A stretch of 64,000 nucleotides of DNA, taken from Incurvaria masculella. Lineage: Eukaryota; Arthropoda; Insecta; Lepidoptera; Incurvariidae. The translations under genes and the position numbers were made by a program. Shown piece by piece: positions 63,131 through 64,000 of this stretch (position 1 is the stretch's first letter; each line of letters begins with the position of its first letter). Under the pieces are notes generated by a model. That model saw only the letters and a program-made list of their open reading frames with translations, was not told the DNA's origin and did no database searches. The stretch is from the NCBI GenBank assembly GCA_946894095.1, contig OX335655.1, positions 8,246,001 through 8,310,000 on the forward strand, read 5' to 3'.

Positions 63131-63870
63131 AACCTGGAAAGAAGATCATGCCCACATTTCTGGTCGGAGATCCAAAAATATGCTCAAAACAGCTTTATTT
63201 AATTAATCGAACCAAGATGCTTGATGATCATTGGTACAGTTTTTTTATGTAACTGGCCATGGATAGCTAATACAAAACTGACCGTCAGATATTAGCCTAA
63301 ATCACCATATGAGAACTAGGTGCCATGCCAGGACCCTCCTTATATTGCTCGGCTACATTGAACTGGATGGAAAACAGACAATGTTCAATGCCGCTTCGAC
63401 TATTGTTCATTCAATGCGATGTTGGTACCGGGCGGGATTTAACCCTACCACCTAGTAAATAAGAGGACCTACAGTTTTACGTGGAATCCGAACCACGGCC
63501 AGTCTCAACTGTTGAAAAATGGTCACCCCTCAAGAACCTAACCGCGCTCAGATGCTGCACCAAGCTTATCGAATCGCAAGACGTCAGACCACTGGGCTAT
63601 CGAGGCTGACAGAAAAAATAGTGTCTGGTTTCTGAGTTTGAATTTTGTTCCAAAGTTCAAAATTTTCGCGCGCTTTTAAAACAATGTTTGGGCATGGATT
63701 ATTCAACAATTCCAAACAACTAAACATTTTAATCATTATGCCTTGCTTGTTCCATGAATATGTAATATCAATTAGGTGTTTGCTTTATTTTTTATTACAG
63801 CGTTCGTGATTTACTTTTAGCTATACTTAAGTCGTTTAGTAATTACAATTGAAATTGAAACAATTGAATT
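63131..63870. mobile_element. Second copy of the 21766-22400 element, split by a SINE
   Basis: 63131-63239 (GGAAAGAAGATCATGCCCAC, CTCAAAACAGCTTTATTTAA, TTGATGATCATTGGTA) and 63611-63870 (TGTCTGGTTTCTGAGTTTGA, TTCGCGCGCTTTTAAAACAA, CAGCGTTCGTGATTTACTTT, AGCTATACTTAAGTCG) align in order with 21835-22165. The terminal repeats seen there are not preserved here. Confidence 0.7.
63240..63610 (-). mobile_element. 5S-headed SINE (HaSE3-like), nested
   Basis: A T-run then ATGTAACTGGCCATGGATAG, AGGTGCCATGCCAGGACCCT, CAATGCCGCTTCGACTATTG, GGTCACCCCTCAAGAACC and CCACTGGGCTATCGAGGCTG. The insertion point inside 63131-63870 is shown by the uninterrupted copy at 21835-22165. Confidence 0.85.
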
Positions 63871-63871
63871 G

Positions 63872-64000
63872 CTGGTGCGGGCCACGCCTTGCAGTATATT
63901 CGTAAAGTAGTTATTTTTACAGGGATCTTTCTTTGAGTAATGTGTCCTTGCTTCAGGGTCGATTAAAAATACATACGTGCCACATTCTTTGTAATTACAT
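63872..64000 (+). repeat. tRNA-Leu-like repeat (copy 5), 5'-truncated, runs to the window edge
   Basis: TGCTGGTGCGGGCCACGCCT is the B-box side of the tRNA-like domain. Then GCAGTATATTCGTAAAGTAG, GTGTCCTTGCTTCAGGGTCG and the ACATACGTGCCACATTC tail. The end of the family lies close to the end of the window. Confidence 0.72.

Overview
The window is nuclear DNA from an insect, almost certainly a moth or butterfly (Lepidoptera). It has an AT-rich background broken by short GC/CpG islands, lepidopteran-type SINEs, many fold-back MITEs, a mori-type mariner element, CCGGCCAAG...GGTTCCGTACC repeats and (TACC)/(GTCC) microsatellites. No complete multi-exon gene, rRNA gene, functional tRNA gene or CRISPR array could be recognised. 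It looks like intergenic or deep intronic sequence.

Layout. 0-5 kb: repeats carrying a bacterial-type tRNA-Leu-like domain, two tRNA-headed SINEs, an array of short hairpins, a damaged mariner (3263-4489) and an RTE-like LINE terminus. 5-16.5 kb: diverged direct repeats, fold-back MITEs, two clusters of a 75-bp composite repeat around 9.7-11.3 kb, a perfect 63-bp-arm palindrome, and two copies of a common AACCGACTTC element, one holding a short (TTAGG)n run. 16.7 kb: a 48-codon reading frame with a signal peptide and a strong start context. 17-33 kb: SINEs of both types, MITEs and two CpG-rich candidate coding exons on the minus strand (23.8 and 26.0 kb). 34-46 kb: a candidate plus-strand signal-peptide exon, nested MITEs and a 118-bp tandem array (41.2-41.9 kb). 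48-53 kb: a cluster of CpG islands with further candidate first exons. 53-58 kb: SINEs inserted in simple satellite, a possible Mutator-like coding remnant, a roughly 500-bp-arm inverted duplication and a second, unrelated 118-bp array. 58-64 kb: nested insertions of SINEs into older repeats.

The SINEs are the dominant theme. One type has a tRNA-like head with A and B boxes. The other has a 5S rRNA-like head behind a tRNA-like A-box. Both share one body and tail. From memory this matches the HaSE1/HaSE3 pair described in Helicoverpa armigera and reported absent from Bombyx mori, so a noctuid-like moth is my best guess.

The host signal is weaker. Four minus-strand candidate exons (52.9, 50.1, 26.0 and 23.8 kb) can each be read as an open frame meeting a GT donor in phase 0, three of them starting with an ATG. 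That is compatible with alternative first exons of one gene transcribed leftwards out of the window. This is inference, and no gene name is offered.
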